A stretch of 64,000 bases of DNA from Larix kaempferi. Taxonomy: Eukaryota; Streptophyta; Pinopsida; Pinales; Pinaceae. Each line of letters begins with the position of its first letter. The first letter of the stretch is position 1. Location of the stretch: assembly GCA_027924585.1 (NCBI GenBank), contig BSBM01000592.1:4756001-4820000 (forward strand), written 5' to 3'. Position numbers and translations under genes: made by a program. Of the stretch, positions 22,691 to 34,099 are shown piece by piece. The notes under the pieces are model-generated. The model was not told the DNA's origin, ran no database searches, and was given only the letters and a program-made list of their open reading frames with translations.

Positions 22691-23629
22691 TCATGAGGTC
22701 ATATGCTCTAAAGTTGGTATCATCATGGCCAAATGACTTAAAAAATGTGCAGTATAGGTTCTTTGGTGTATGTACATGCTTCTCAAGTAGGTAACAGTCC
22801 TCTGGGCAATGTTCTCTACATCGAAAAATCTTGCACCATGGTCCTTGAGGTTGATTTAATGGATTTGGTGCTCCACTAGTGATGTAATCTCTGAATACAG
22901 GGAAGTGCTCCTTGGAATGTCCTTCTCCTTTACATTTAGTGCACCAAACCTCTTCTCTTATTTCCTTTCCTTTTTTCATGTCTTGTAGCTGTAATGTCAG
23001 GTTTGCTAGTTGTGTCTGTATTTGTACCATTCCTGTGCTAGTCTCTCCTATGGGAGAAGATTCTAGCTTCATCGAAATTTCCAATGCTTATGTTTGCGAG
23101 GTTACCTTATGTTGCATTAGTGGTAGTCTAATGTGGGGAAACAATGCAGCTATGAACCATTCTTGATGTTGTTGCAGTGTTATTTCAAAGCTAACTTGAT
23201 CTAACAAGGCTTTGAATTTCTGATCAAAATCCCACACAATCTCATTAGGTTTCTATTTTATTTCTTTTAGCTCTGTAATGCACTGATATTCTGACCTAGG
23301 TTTCTTAAATTCTTTAATAAGCACAATTATGATATCAATTAGCATTATGTTCTGTCCAACAGAATATTTCATGAACCATGTTAAATCTCTCCCTCTGAAT
23401 GTGGTGACTAGCTAAGCTTGTTTTATAGCATAATCTTGTACTTGCTTGACATTCCAAATAGAATCATAGAGAAACCAATGTTTCTCTAGATCTTCTAGAT
23501 CGGTTCCTTTAAACATAGGTAGCTTAATGGCGTCTTCCATTCTTCTTCTAGGAGGTGTAGTGTTCTGAAACGATGAAGGTATACCACTACTTTGTTGATT
23601 CTGAGTACTTTCTCTTGCAGTATTACTAC
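22686..23629 (-). pseudogene. GypF main gag region with additional knuckles
   Basis: Sense direction is minus. About 23530 reads RRRMEDAIKLPMFKGTDLED, then IVWDFDQKFKALLDQVSF, QHQEWFIAALFPHIRLPLMQ and MKLESSPIGETSTGMVQIQT. Cysteine-rich units follow: CTKCKGEGHSKEHF, IFRCREHCPEDC and CTFFKSFGHDDTNF, each a decayed CCHC knuckle, in 22740-22950. The N-terminus is cut by CopG at 23629 and appears to resume right of 29224. Frameshifts are present. Capsid plus RNA-binding function is known for gag; this copy is dead. Confidence 0.75.
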
Positions 23630-24207
23630 TGTTGAAATATTGTAACTTCTAAGAATATTCTATTTGTACTTTATCCAGAGATGTTTCATTCCTTCGTCGG
23701 GACCTTATTGTATATCCGGAGATGTTTATTCCTCTGTCGGAATGTGGTAAATTGGGTTATTAGACTTACCTAGTGGGGTCGGCCCAGAGTCAGTTGTAAT
23801 GGGGTGTTTAAGTCCCCTAGTGGGGTTGGCCCAGTCAGCATTATGTTGAGTGGTTAAGTTGGGGCTGACCTAGTTAGGGTTAAAAGTCAAGTGAGGTAAA
23901 GTATAAATAGAGGATGTGTGATCCTCATTTAACACACACACTCACTTGTGAAACTTGCATAGGAGAGGGAGATATCTGCAAAGGAGGAGAAGGAGCTCAT
24001 GTTTGGGGATTAAATATTTGTATTTGTTGGTCATCTATATTGAGGAAGATTTGCTAGGTTTTCTACCCCATGAGGGTTTCCCAGGATATATTGTGTCTCT
24101 TGTGTTTATTTTGTGCTTGTTGTTCTTTCAGCGATCCTGTATATGCTATTGTTGTTAAATCTAATGGAATATTGATGTTATCTATCTTATCATATTGAAT
24201 CTTAACA
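23630..24207 (+). repeat. CopG 5' LTR
   Basis: TGTTGAAATA...CTTAACA. A TATA box TATAAATA lies at 23902-23909 after a GTAAAG word, followed by a GA-rich leader, so this is the promoter LTR. The words CCTAGTGGGGTYGGCCCAG occur twice within it about 60 bp apart. Confidence 0.9.
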
Positions 24208-24220
24208 TGGTATCATAGCT
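24208..24220 (+). promoter_or_regulatory. CopG primer-binding site (tRNA-iMet)
   Basis: TGGTATCATAGCT starts at the first base after the LTR and matches the initiator-Met site TGGTATCAGAGC with one mismatch in twelve. Confidence 0.85.
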
Positions 24221-26440
24221 ATCTTGAAGGAAGTCAATGTATGGAACTTACGACATTTGTCTCACTTGCAACAATTTGAAAGTTAGGGTTTTGTATAGAA
24301 AAACCTAGTCATCATGGAACTTTCGCTATAAATCAGTTTTGGCGAAGGTTCAGGATCTAAAAATTGGACAGGCCGAATATGAAATTTCACTGTACCTTGA
24401 GTCAGAAGTTCAGCCTCAGATTTGTTGTAATTTTTGAGATATGATCCGTACAAGTTAGGGTTTCTGACTCTTCCAGAATGCAATCCTAAACAGGTGACCT
24501 AGGGAAAAAGGTCATATCTCGGGCTAGGAAGCTCCAAATGAAATTTTGTAATTAGTGACAGTTAGGGAATGGACTATAGTTTCACAGGTCTGATTTTTAG
24601 AGGCCTAAGTTTAAACATTGACACGTGGCACTCTGTACACGTTTGCTATGTTGTTTCATCCCTTAAACAGGTCATGTTGGTAAAATGAGCATATATCTCT
24701 GATGGAGAATAAAATGAAGCTCAAACCTATGGGGTTGGAAAGATGACAGGTCAAGCTACCATAGGCCGAAGTTTCAAACCCTGCAGATCTGAAATTTCAT
24801 AGATACACCAGAAACAATACGGCACATCTGAAATGGCTCAACATAGGAAATCGAGGAAGAGGAGGAAGAAGCTCTCACTTAGGATTTTGAGTTTTTAGGT
24901 ATGGAAGGACCCGATACAATGTTGGAGACACCTGATGCAACATTGGAAACTTTGATAATGGATTTGGAATCCATTCATCATAGATATTAATCCTCCATCA
25001 AAATGTTGTGGGAGGAGGGAGATTGAAGATTAGGGTTTCCAAGTAAGAAGAAACCCTAGCAAAGTTGGGAGACTCATAGGGCAGCAATGAAGAAGGTTTA
25101 AATGGCACTAACATTCTATCATCCTAGCACCATGAACATACATAAGATGTTTACAAGTGATCTACCTTGGATGGTTAAGGTTTTACCCTTATAGAGAAGA
25201 CTACTCGATAGGTATGACTTGAGAAGATACAGGTATGTTTTGAAATCTGTTTCATGATTAAGTTTATAATATGTTTGTCTTCATATTATTGAGGTTAATA
25301 CAATCATGATTAATTCTAGATTGTCTGATCACCTTAGTAAAAGTATGAATGCATGTGAATGATAGAAGACATTCATTGATTAGGGTTATGACACTTATGA
25401 TTGTACTAATGCACTTGTGGTGTTGTATGAGGATGATATTGTCTGCTAACACGAAAGTTACATCAAGGAAGACAAATCGAGTTCTATGACCATGATGACA
25501 TGAAAACAAAGACTCTTCAATAGTCTTTGATCACATAGAATATCTACTTATGAGTTATGTATGAATTTGTTCTACTATGCTTAACTTATGAGATATGCAG
25601 GTTCTAGCACAAGGTCTCTAAATCATTGAAGATAACAAAGAAGATATGGTTTGGGTATGTTAGACATAACCAAGCATGATAATCCAAGTATGTTTTCCTA
25701 TATCAAGTTAGAATCCTACTTTGTGTTAGGATCTTAGGTAAGTATACCCGTGTATGAAATGATGATGACCATACATACTTAAGATTGTTTAGAATCATAA
25801 TGTTTTGATAGTATTGAGATTATACTAATGAATGTATGATTATGTATGAGATCATGAGGATGACACTAGTGCACACTTAATCATGCATAGTGGTCCAGGA
25901 TGGATAGAAGTTCAAAGACATATAATCATGATGCTATCATAAATGGAAAATAGAGATCAAGTGGGAGGAAACCACACAAACATAAAAGATACGTATTTGA
26001 GTTGTTATTACTTCTTGAATCTCTGAATAGTCAATGATATTGCTCGTAATAGTTGTATGCATATTTGTATTCCTAGAATATATCTTGCATAGTGTAAGCA
26101 TTCATATATCATTGAACAGTATACTACTAATATGCATATGATGGGTAAGTTGGACAAACATTCCATTGTTGCTTTTCTAGAATGAAACCTCTTTGCTGAC
26201 ATGCTGAGAGATGTGCACACTCTTGATAGTATTTTCTGGTAGAGATGGAAGGCATCTAGATAGCCACTGTATGCATACAAGATATGGAAAATTTTTGTGC
26301 CAAAATATTGGTCAAGATAGTTGCATAACTATGTGAATCATATCAGTATGCATAATAGGTTATCATGTCAGCATGATTTGATGATTATGAAGTATTACCA
26401 ATGATGTAATTAACTTTGATTTGTAGGAAAGATCATGAAG
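24221..26440 (+). other. CopG internal leader and unrecognised sequence
   Basis: After a leader of mixed composition, 2.2 kb follow where copia gag, protease and integrase should lie. I find only short frames without their motifs (no zinc knuckle, no D-S/T-G, no integrase D,D-35-E). A repeated word GATCATGAGGATGACACTAG-like texture suggests decay or replacement. Either gag-int was lost by deletion or the DNA is too degraded to read. Confidence 0.5.
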
Positions 26441-26441
26441 A

Positions 26442-27900
26442 ATGATGAACACCGAACAAGTGATGGATGTTCAACAAGAAGACTTACAAATCAAACATAC
26501 TATAGAAGGCTCGTGGCTAGAAGATTCTCTTAGAAAGAGGAAGAGGATCATGACGAGATGTTTGCTCCAAGTGGCTAGAGAAAACCGTTCTCTTAATGGT
26601 CTAATTGAAGAAGAAGTGCGAATTGAGAAAACTCTGAGAATTCAATTGAAGAAAGCTCTGTACGGGTACCCAGGATCAATAGTCATTTTATGAGCTTAAT
26701 GATCACTATGGGTGATGCGGATTTCAACCTTTGCTACAAGGTTGAAGATGGTTTCTATATACATATGACATTCTTCTCTTAGATGGATGCAAGAAGGAAC
26801 TCACCACAAAGTTCAAATGATCTTAAGGCTCATATCAATAGACCCATCTGATGGGATATGGCACGGATAGATAGGAAGAAGATCACTCAATGCAGAGTGT
26901 GAATAATGTTCAGTCACAGAGGGAGAATTGATAGCTTCTTGACAAGCTTGGGATTTACCAAAAGTAAAGATGATCCTAACCTTTACCTTAAGGTTGTGGA
27001 TGATGAACCTGTCATACTATTACTGTATGTGAATGATCTCTTTCTAACAAGGAATGAGAAAGAGATCATGGAAAGCAAGAAGAAGCTAGCTACAGAATTT
27101 GAGATGAAAGATCTCGGATTGATGCATTACTTCCAAAGTATGTTGTGGAAATATTGAGAAGATTTGATATGTTGGAATGTAAATCCATGACCACTCCCAT
27201 GGATTCCAACTTGAAGTTGTTAGTTGATGACTCATCATAGTTAGTGGATGTGACTCTGTACAGATAGATTATTGGGTCATTAATGTATCTGGCGAATACT
27301 AGGCCAGATATATATTTTGTTGTGAACACCTTGAATCAGTATCTAATCGAGCCTAGACGTGTTCACCTGATAGCTGCAAAGCATGTGATGAGGTACCTAA
27401 AGGGTACGATAGACTTCAGTCTATATTATCTTGGAGATCATGAATTCAGATTGTATGGCTACACAGATGTTGATTGGGCAGGAAGTGTATCAGACAGGAA
27501 GAGCACATCGAGCGGATGTTATTGTCTGGGATCTACCATGACCTCGTGTTTTAGCAGGAAGCAGCCTAGTGTGGCTCTCAACATAGCTGAAGCATAATAT
27601 ATAGCTGCTTGCTCTGCCAGTTGTGAAGCGATATGGCTTCAGAATTTGTTATCAGGATTGTTTGACTTAGATATGGACCCCACTGTGATCCTGTGTGACA
27701 ACCAGAGTTGTATCAAGATGACAGAGAATCCAGTATTCCACGACAAGTCAAAGCACATAGAGATCCAATATTTTTATATACGGGATATGGTGTAGAAAGG
27801 AGCTATAAAGCTCGAGCATGTGGGAACTAATGAGCAAGTTGCTGATGTATTGACCAAACCTTTGTCTCGAGTAAAGTTTGAGTATTTCCGAGACAAGCTT
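26442..27900 (+). pseudogene. CopG RT and RNase H
   Basis: RT is partial at 26906-27157, with FLTSLGFTKSKDDPNLYLKV and the catalytic box as YVNDLF, the first aspartate changed to asparagine. RNase H spans about 27283-27900: YLANTRPDIYFVVNTLNQYL, AAKHVMRYLKGTIDFSLYY, DVDWAGSVSDRKSTSSG and, past a stop, PVFHDKSKHIEIQYFYIRDM. The final VADVLTKPLSRVKFEYFRDK is the usual copia pol end. The upstream frame 26442-26693 (charged, Arg/Glu-rich) is unassigned. The catalytic change and stops indicate no activity. Confidence 0.85.
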
Positions 27901-27939
27901 GGTGTAGTTTAGAAGGACCCTCCTCGAAAGGGGAAGTGA

Positions 27940-28080
27940 TATGGTCGATGATGATATGTGGATACTTGTATCGATGATGAGGATACCTGTATCGATGATG
28001 AGTTTGCCTATACCGACGGTAAGGTCGATGATGAGTATACCTGATGAGGATACTTGTATCGATGATAAGGATACTTGTAT
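27940..28080 (+). repeat. Minisatellite of TATCGATGATGAGGATAC units
   Basis: Between the end of CopG RNase H and the 3' LTR, units close to ATACYTGTATCGATGATGAG repeat four to five times with drift. No coding function is apparent. Confidence 0.75.
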
Positions 28081-28086
28081 ATATGT

Positions 28087-28218
28087 GATAGGATTGCCTC
28101 GTCCTTGGACTTATGTCCTAAAGTGATAGGGATTGATCATCCCGTAAGTGGATCAGGATTGCATCATCCTTGGATTTATGTCCTAAATTGATAGGGATCA
28201 ACCATCCCATAATTGGGT
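28087..28218 (+). repeat. Tandem duplication of a ~65-bp unit
   Basis: Two adjacent units each contain AGGATTGC.TC.TCCTTGGA, TTATGTCCTAAA and TGATAGGGAT. They differ at about one base in eight. Confidence 0.7.
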
Positions 28219-28235
28219 CATGTGTGTTGCAGATT

Positions 28236-28445
28236 CTATTGATCAAGAGATCCAGATGATGAGGTTGTTGATTAAAAGATCCAGATGTTGATACTGTTGA
28301 TCAAGAGATCCAGATGATGATGTTGTTGATCAAGAGATCCAGATGATGTTGTTGATCGAGAGATCCAAATGATGATGTTGTTGATCGAGAGATCCAGATG
28401 ATGTTGTTGATCGGAAGATCCAGATGTTGATGTTGTAGCTGATCA
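28236..28445 (+). repeat. Minisatellite of GTTGATCAAGAGATCCAGAT units
   Basis: Seven or so units of 24-30 bases repeat the core GTTGATCRAGAGATCCAGAT followed by a variable number of GATGTT triplets. It lies in the 3' untranslated part of CopG. Confidence 0.8.
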
Positions 28446-28630
28446 AGTGTTGCAGAAGATGAAGACTCAATACTGAAGATGTTGATGTTCCAGTATTGAA
28501 TATCTTGAAGATGTTCCAGTAACTATTTGAGTTACTGATGAAGAAAGCTTCCGATGATTTATAGATGTATCATGTATCATGTAGTTGATGACTCCTTGCT
28601 CCTGCAGATGTTGTTAGAATATCCTTCTTG

Positions 28631-28641
28631 TTAAGGGGGAG
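28631..28641 (+). promoter_or_regulatory. CopG polypurine tract
   Basis: TTAAGGGGGAG ends at the base before the 3' LTR start TGTTGAAATA, the expected plus-strand priming site. Confidence 0.85.
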
Positions 28642-29219
28642 TGTTGAAATATTGTAACTTCTAAGAATATTCTATTTGTACTTTATCAGGAGATGTTTCA
28701 TTCCTCCGCCGGAACCTTATTGTATATCCAGGGATGTTTATTCCTCCTTCAAAATGTGGTAACTTGGGTTATTAGACTTCCCTAGTGGGGTCAGCCCAGA
28801 TTCAGTTGTAATGGGGTGTTTAAGTCCCCTAGTGGGGTCGGCCCAGTCAGCATTATGTTGAGTGGTTAAGTTGGGGCCAACCTAGTTAGGGTTAAAAGTC
28901 AAAAGAGGTAAAGTATAAATAGAGGATGTGTGATCCTCATTTAACACACACACTCACTTGTGAAACTCGCATAGGAGAGGGAGAGATATGCAAAGGAGGA
29001 GAAGGAGATCATGTTTGGGGATTACATCTTTGTATTTGTTGGTCATCTATATTGAGGAAGCTTTACTGGGTTTTCTACCCCGTGAGGGTTTCCCAAGATA
29101 AATTGTGTCTCTAGTGTTTATGTTGTGCTTGTTGTTCTTTCAGTGATCCTGTATATGCTATTGTTGTGAAATCTAATGGAATACTGATGTTATCTATCTT
29201 AGCATATTGAATCTTAACA
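28642..29219 (+). repeat. CopG 3' LTR
   Basis: Same length and ends as the 5' LTR, with about 38 substitutions against it. The right end CTTAACA is followed by the target duplication ACTAC. Confidence 0.9.
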
Positions 29220-29224
29220 ACTAC

Positions 29225-30110
29225 TACTAGTGTTCTGCGAACTAGTCATATTTATTTCTTCAACTATACGTCTATGCGGCAGAATAGGCTGATAGCCAAT
29301 GTGTCTAAGTTATGTTTCACTATGAGACTCAGATTGATATGAATTTCTATCACTTCCTAACTTAGCTTCTAAGAATGTGCGAGGTTCAACTTCACGAGAC
29401 CTCTTTCTAGTGGTAACTTTATATCTTTTTCCACTACACAAAATGCCAATATCTTCATCTATGTCACTATCTATGTTACTAAACATTACAAACTCAAACC
29501 CTAGGAATCTGATTGCATTTTTAAGACACCTTTTTCAGCTAATAGCATGTTAATGCATAAAATCAGGTCTTTCAGGTACTTACCTCTAAATCCTTGGAAG
29601 AAATATCCTTCTGTTGCACTGTAAGACTTCAAAGTGTCCACAGCAAATTCTATAATATAGCCTTCCAGTAAGCTATCTAACCAAAAGTCTACTGCTCTTG
29701 AAATCTAATTGTCAATCCCTTTAATCCTCTGAATCAACTATGGATTCCAAACTGTAGGTTCTTCACCCTGAAAATAGTTTTTCCATTTTGTTATCCTCGA
29801 TATCCACTCATGTAGCTCATTACCAAAAGATGGGAAGAAAATTTCATGTAGGTTAGTGAATATATACCTCTGCAACCATTGTTCTGTGGTAAGACATGGA
29901 TGTTTGTTTTCCTTCTTCACAAACTCAAGTTCTTCCTGGCTTACCTAGTTCTATATTTTTGTCTTCTCTGGATTTCACATCAATCTGATACATCACCAAA
30001 ATATCAGTTCAAGCATAGCATGGAATCATCTGCTAGTATGATTAACTGCATACAGATAGCACAACAACAAGACCATTTGTTGCGCTTTCTTCTCTTCTAA
30101 AATGACACAT
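29225..30110 (-). pseudogene. GypF N-terminal ORF upstream of gag
   Basis: The minus-strand block at 29738-29920 contains TTEQWLQRYIFTNLHEIFFP and ISRITKWKNYFQGEEPTVWN. Past one stop it continues with RAVDFWLDSLLEGYIIEFAV and EGYFFQGFRGKYLKDLILCI. It sits between the 5' LTR and gag and seems to continue into gag across CopG. I do not recognise a named domain. It is rich in aromatic residues and helical in character. It may be the gag N-terminus or a separate leading ORF. Confidence 0.5.
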
Positions 30111-30149
30111 CACCGGCGCGACTAGTCCAAAGTCGGAAACGAAACCATT

Positions 30150-31326
30150 TGTTGTATATCTTTCTGGGTTGACCTGGGTTCAATGAAGTTCTTATGTAGA
30201 CCCAACAAAATCCCTTTCACTATCCCTTTCGGAATCAACCTGCGAACAGGATGAAGTCTCACTCGAAGCGAAGATGGGTGTTTACAGAATCAGGTTTCTA
30301 TAACCTTGGTGATGCGCGGATGTGTTATGTGAACTTGTAATGTATTCCTTGCTTAACATCTACTTAACATATCAATACCAACATGTAACCACGCACTTCG
30401 CAGTTATCAACAACCTACAGACTTTGTTGAATCGTTGTTTGGTTACCCTTATAACTATGCATTCATCATACTTAATATGACTTCGCAACATTCATACATG
30501 TGTGTTCCGCTTACTTATCATAAAATTCTCATTCAGATACATATGGAAGTAAATACACAAACATAATCATAACATGAACACAAAGCATATCATAGATTCA
30601 CATACATAACAGAGGGATTTACATGGTTCACTCCCCAGATGGGAGCTACGTCCACATGAACTGTTCTGATATTACTGGAAGGGGTAACAGTTCTAGTTTG
30701 CGCACTCAATTGCAGACTCTTATCTACGATAGATCTCTACGCACTCAGCTACAGAGTCTTTTTCTCTCTTTTAGATCTCTCTCAATCTAGATCTAACATC
30801 TAACAAAATCCAACATAAGTCTAACCCTTCCTTATACAAAATTTCCCTTTATATAGATGTGCCTGAAGGTCACATATTACAATAACTATGGGCCAACCCC
30901 CATAGTACCCTTAAACCCAAAATAGCATGGTTATCATGTTGACCACACTTTGCCTTAACTTCGATGTAGCTCTGTTGTCCTTTTGTGGCACTTCTTTTGA
31001 ATCTAACGCTTCGTCTAACAGTTGCAGTTCTGACCACGCGGCTCTAACTCTACAGTGGCGCGTTCTTTGCACCATTCTGCTTCTTTACTCTCTCCTTCTG
31101 TAGCTGTCAATTCGTCGCTTCATCCTTAACTGCTTCAACTACCTCTCGTCGTCCTTAGTACTTCATCTTTACTAAGGGGACAGGTCCTTTCCTGTCAACT
31201 TCGCTTCGCTCCATACCCTCCTCTCGGGAATTGCGGAGTTGATTCTCCTAAAACTTGGTCAATGTTAGGCCTCGCCTAACTGTACCCTTGTCATCAAAAC
31301 TTACTGCAACTGGGATGCTCCTAACA
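30150..31326 (-). repeat. GypF 5' LTR
   Basis: 1177 bp, TG...CA. It pairs with 10455-11642 along its whole length, with small indels. Just outside its inner edge the minus strand reads TGGTTTCGTTTCCG, which weakly resembles a tRNA-Asp-type primer site; not firm. Confidence 0.8.
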
Positions 31327-31780
31327 TGTAATAAAGAGTAAAAATGTCAATTAAAGGAGTTCTTCCAAGAATATGGAGTATTTTTCCAAAATATTAAAGG
31401 GTTACCACCCAAAAAGGAAGTGGAGAATGAGATTAATTTGTTTCCTAACTCCCCATTTCCAAACATTGGGATGTATAGATAATCCATCCTGGAAGCAGAT
31501 GAAGTGAATAAATAATTGCAAAAACTATAAGAGAGAGGATTAATTTGACCTAGCACATCATCTTGTGGGAACCTATAACCATAGTAACTAAGAAGGATGG
31601 TACTTGGAGAATTTGAATTGGCTACAAACATTTTAATAATATCACCCTCAATAATCGATTCCCTCTACCTAGGAACGATGGCTTGCTAGATTACATCATG
31701 CTAAGTACCTCACCAAGTTGGACCTCAAATTGTGATACCACTAAGTATGATTTAAATAAGAAGACATCTGGAAGAGTTCT
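31327..31780 (+). pseudogene. GypE reverse transcriptase, first part
   Basis: The plus strand reads NLFPNSPFPNIGMY, then SILEADEVNK, ITLNNRFPLPRND and, with frame changes, LDLK...YH..FK. This is the N-terminal third of a gypsy RT. It resumes directly after GypF and belongs with the protease ending at 10336. It breaks off at DIWKS where the solo LTR H2 begins. Confidence 0.75.
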
Positions 31781-33180
31781 CGTCACGTCCCCTCCCGTGG
31801 ATCCAACGCAAGGAAGGGAACATGACTAACATTTTGGGGCTTTTACAAAATCTCATCCCATTCATGAGATTCATACAAATAAAACACATGTGTGCAGATG
31901 CCAAAAACATGCACAACATAATTAAACTATCCACACACATTTCACATGCATTCAGCATATCAGTAACAATCATCAAATAATTAACAATTGCATAAGTAAA
32001 ACACATAAGAGAATACTCATCTTGATGTAATGTTGTCCCATGCAACCAGCTATGCAACTGCAATGTTCCACCCAACCATAGGCCAACGATGCTCATCAAT
32101 CTCTTAGCATAGTTGCCACCCCCAAGCTGGGCATGATTTCCACAAGGAATGGGAACCTACAAACCTATGCACAAGAAAATGAACATCACATATAATCCAA
32201 GCCAGTCCATAGCAAGGGTTTATCAAGCCAAATGTGAACCCTTCTATTTTTAGATGCCTACACTCAAGCTCAAGCCAAAACAATGGGTACCCAAAACCCA
32301 AACCACAACATCCTCTCCCACACACAACAAGCACATATGTTGGGCATAGGAAAATGGTTTTATTTATGGGATTCACAAGCAATATGTCCAAGGGTTTTCC
32401 CCAAATCGTGGCCAGTCAAAAACAGATTGGGGGAAAGGAAAAATCGACCATAGGGAAGAAAACGTGTTTCCCCACATGAATATGAGCATTTGAATGGCCA
32501 AAAATGACCTCTATGGACCCCCAAATCGAGCTCCCTTCCTCCCAATCTCTCCGCAACATAAAAAACACCCTCTTCATAGCTAGAAATCCATGAAACACAG
32601 GAAAAACGTGGAGGAAAAATGCCCCACTAACTATAACTGCGAGAGAGAGCCCATCTAGTTGATGAATAATGGCTTGGGGAGCAAATTCATGGCTCTTTTC
32701 TTGCCCAAGAATCCAAACATGAATTTCTAAAATGGTGGCTTTCCCATACCTGAATTTGGACAGCCATACCTCTTCAATCCCAAAGCATTAACTACCTCAA
32801 CCAACTCTTGGAAGAAATAAATGATTGGGTACAAAAGTGAACATGGGTAGTTGATGGTTCATGGGTTCTCTCATTGACACTTGGTTTTACTTGATTGGTT
32901 CAAGGGTTTGAATATTTCCCTCCCAATTCCTTATAAAAATTATGCCCCCATACTCTTGTTGCATTGCATTGCATAGCTAGTTGTGGGTATTTTATTAAAA
33001 TGCATATTTACATGATATTTACAATTTCTATTGTGCCTGGCTAGCACGCAAACCATATGCATCAATTTTTAACACTAAATCGATGGTGGGGACTTGGCCT
33101 TGAGCTCCTCACCACGATTTTATAACAATATTACATCATTTACATGTTAAATGAAATGGGATCAAAATTGGGACATTACA
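31781..33180 (-). repeat. Family-H solo LTR H2 inside GypE RT
   Basis: 1.4 kb with left end CGTCACGTCCCC (TG changed to CG) and right end GGGACATTACA. Flanks are GTTCT (31776-31780) and GTTCC (33181-33185), a 5-bp duplication with one change. The RT frame is restored when it is removed (DIWKS then [10 protein letters not shown]). Shared H-family words include CCCAACCATAGGCC near 32070 and ACTTGGCCTTGAGCTCC near 33093. No internal element sequence is attached, so it is a solo LTR. Minus orientation is taken from the TGTAATGTCCC start on that strand. Confidence 0.75.
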
Positions 33181-33185
33181 GTTCC

Positions 33186-34000
33186 TTTAAGACAAGTCAA
33201 GGTCTATATGAGTGGATAGTAATGCCTTTTGGTTTATATAATGCCCCATCTGCATTTATGTCTTTGATGAATGATTTATTACATCTCTTTCTAGATTCAT
33301 TTGTAATAGTGTACTTAGATGATATATTGGTTTATATCTCTAGCTAGGTAGAGCATATCTCACATTTGATGTAGGTGTCTGAGACCTTAAAAAGAATCAA
33401 CTGGTGGAAAACCTTAATAAATGTGGGTTTGACAAACAATCATTGGTGTAGTTGGGGTATGCAATTGTTGGAGGGGAACTCAATATAGATTCCATGAAGA
33501 TGGAGGCCATCCTGAAGTAGCCAACTCCTACTAATGTCACTAAGGTTAGGATATTTGCTAGGGAAACATAGCACTTATGGAAGCTTATAACATCATTCTT
33601 TGTTGTGGTTGCACTACTCTCTGCCATAAGAGCCAGGTACAAGAGATTATAGTGGAGAAAAATCAACATAAGATTTTTAAGAATTGAAATGAAAGATCGA
33701 AAAAGCACTAGTTCTTGCATTTTCAAAGTGGATATGGATGCAAGTTTATATACTATGGGGGTTGTCTTGATGTAAGGAGGTAAGCTGATATGTTATCATT
33801 TGAAATATTTCATGGTAGAGTCTTGAACTACCCTACATATGACAAGGAATTCTATGTTTTGTTTCAAGCCATTGAAAAGTAGAAGCACTATCTGATGGGC
33901 GATGAGACTGTAATCTCCAATGATCACCAATCATCATAATATTTGTAGTCACAAAGTAAGCTTAAAAAAACCAAACACTACAAGTGGATGGGTTTTTACA
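33186..34000 (+). pseudogene. GypE RT second part and RNase H
   Basis: The 33144-33347 frame gives [20 protein letters not shown] and [14 protein letters not shown], so the YxDD box (33312-33323) is intact. After a stop, RNase H signs follow: LSMKYFMVESXTTLHMTRNS-like texture near 33790-33900 and KXKHYLMGDETVISNDHQSS near 33880-33940. Several stops and frame changes. Assignment of RT is firm and that of RNase H moderate. Confidence 0.75.
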
Positions 34001-34099
34001 ATAATTTCATCTAATAATAAAAAATAAGAAGGAAAACACTAATAAGTTGGAAAACATTCTTTCAAGGCCACCCACATCCAATATCACATCTTTGGGAAC

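Larger units (their letters stand above)
23630..29219 (+). mobile_element. Ty1/copia element CopG nested in GypF gag
   Basis: The structure is complete. Two 578-bp LTRs (23630-24207 and 28642-29219) have TG...CA ends and the same length without indels. A perfect 5-bp target duplication ACTAC flanks it (23625-23629 and 29220-29224). A primer-binding site lies at 24208 and a polypurine tract at 28631-28641. I counted about 38 differences between the LTRs (roughly 93% identity), so it is younger than its GypF host but not recent. Coding content is reduced: RT and RNase H are recognisable, but gag, protease and integrase were not found in 24210-26400, and RT carries a catalytic change. Total length is 5590 bp. 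Confidence 0.93.
10455..31326 (-). mobile_element. 20.9-kb minus-strand Ty3/gypsy element GypF
   Basis: Two long direct repeats (10455-11642 and 30150-31326) with TG...CA ends bound the element. The flanks are TGTAC (10450-10454) and TGTAA (31327-31331), a 5-bp target duplication with one change. Domains run on the minus strand: N-terminal ORF, gag with knuckles, protease, a second capsid-like domain, RT, RNase H, integrase, then an extra ORF before the 3' LTR. Without the nested CopG and LTR H1 it is about 12.6 kb, large for gypsy. Size and extra ORF recall the Tat/Ogre branch, an inference. LTRs differ at roughly one base in ten where compared, so it is old. All ORFs are broken. Confidence 0.85.

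Noticed and set aside
28236-28445. Regularly spaced repeat considered as a CRISPR-like array
   Set aside because: Units are adjacent with no unique spacers, lie inside a copia element, and the context is a plant nuclear genome.
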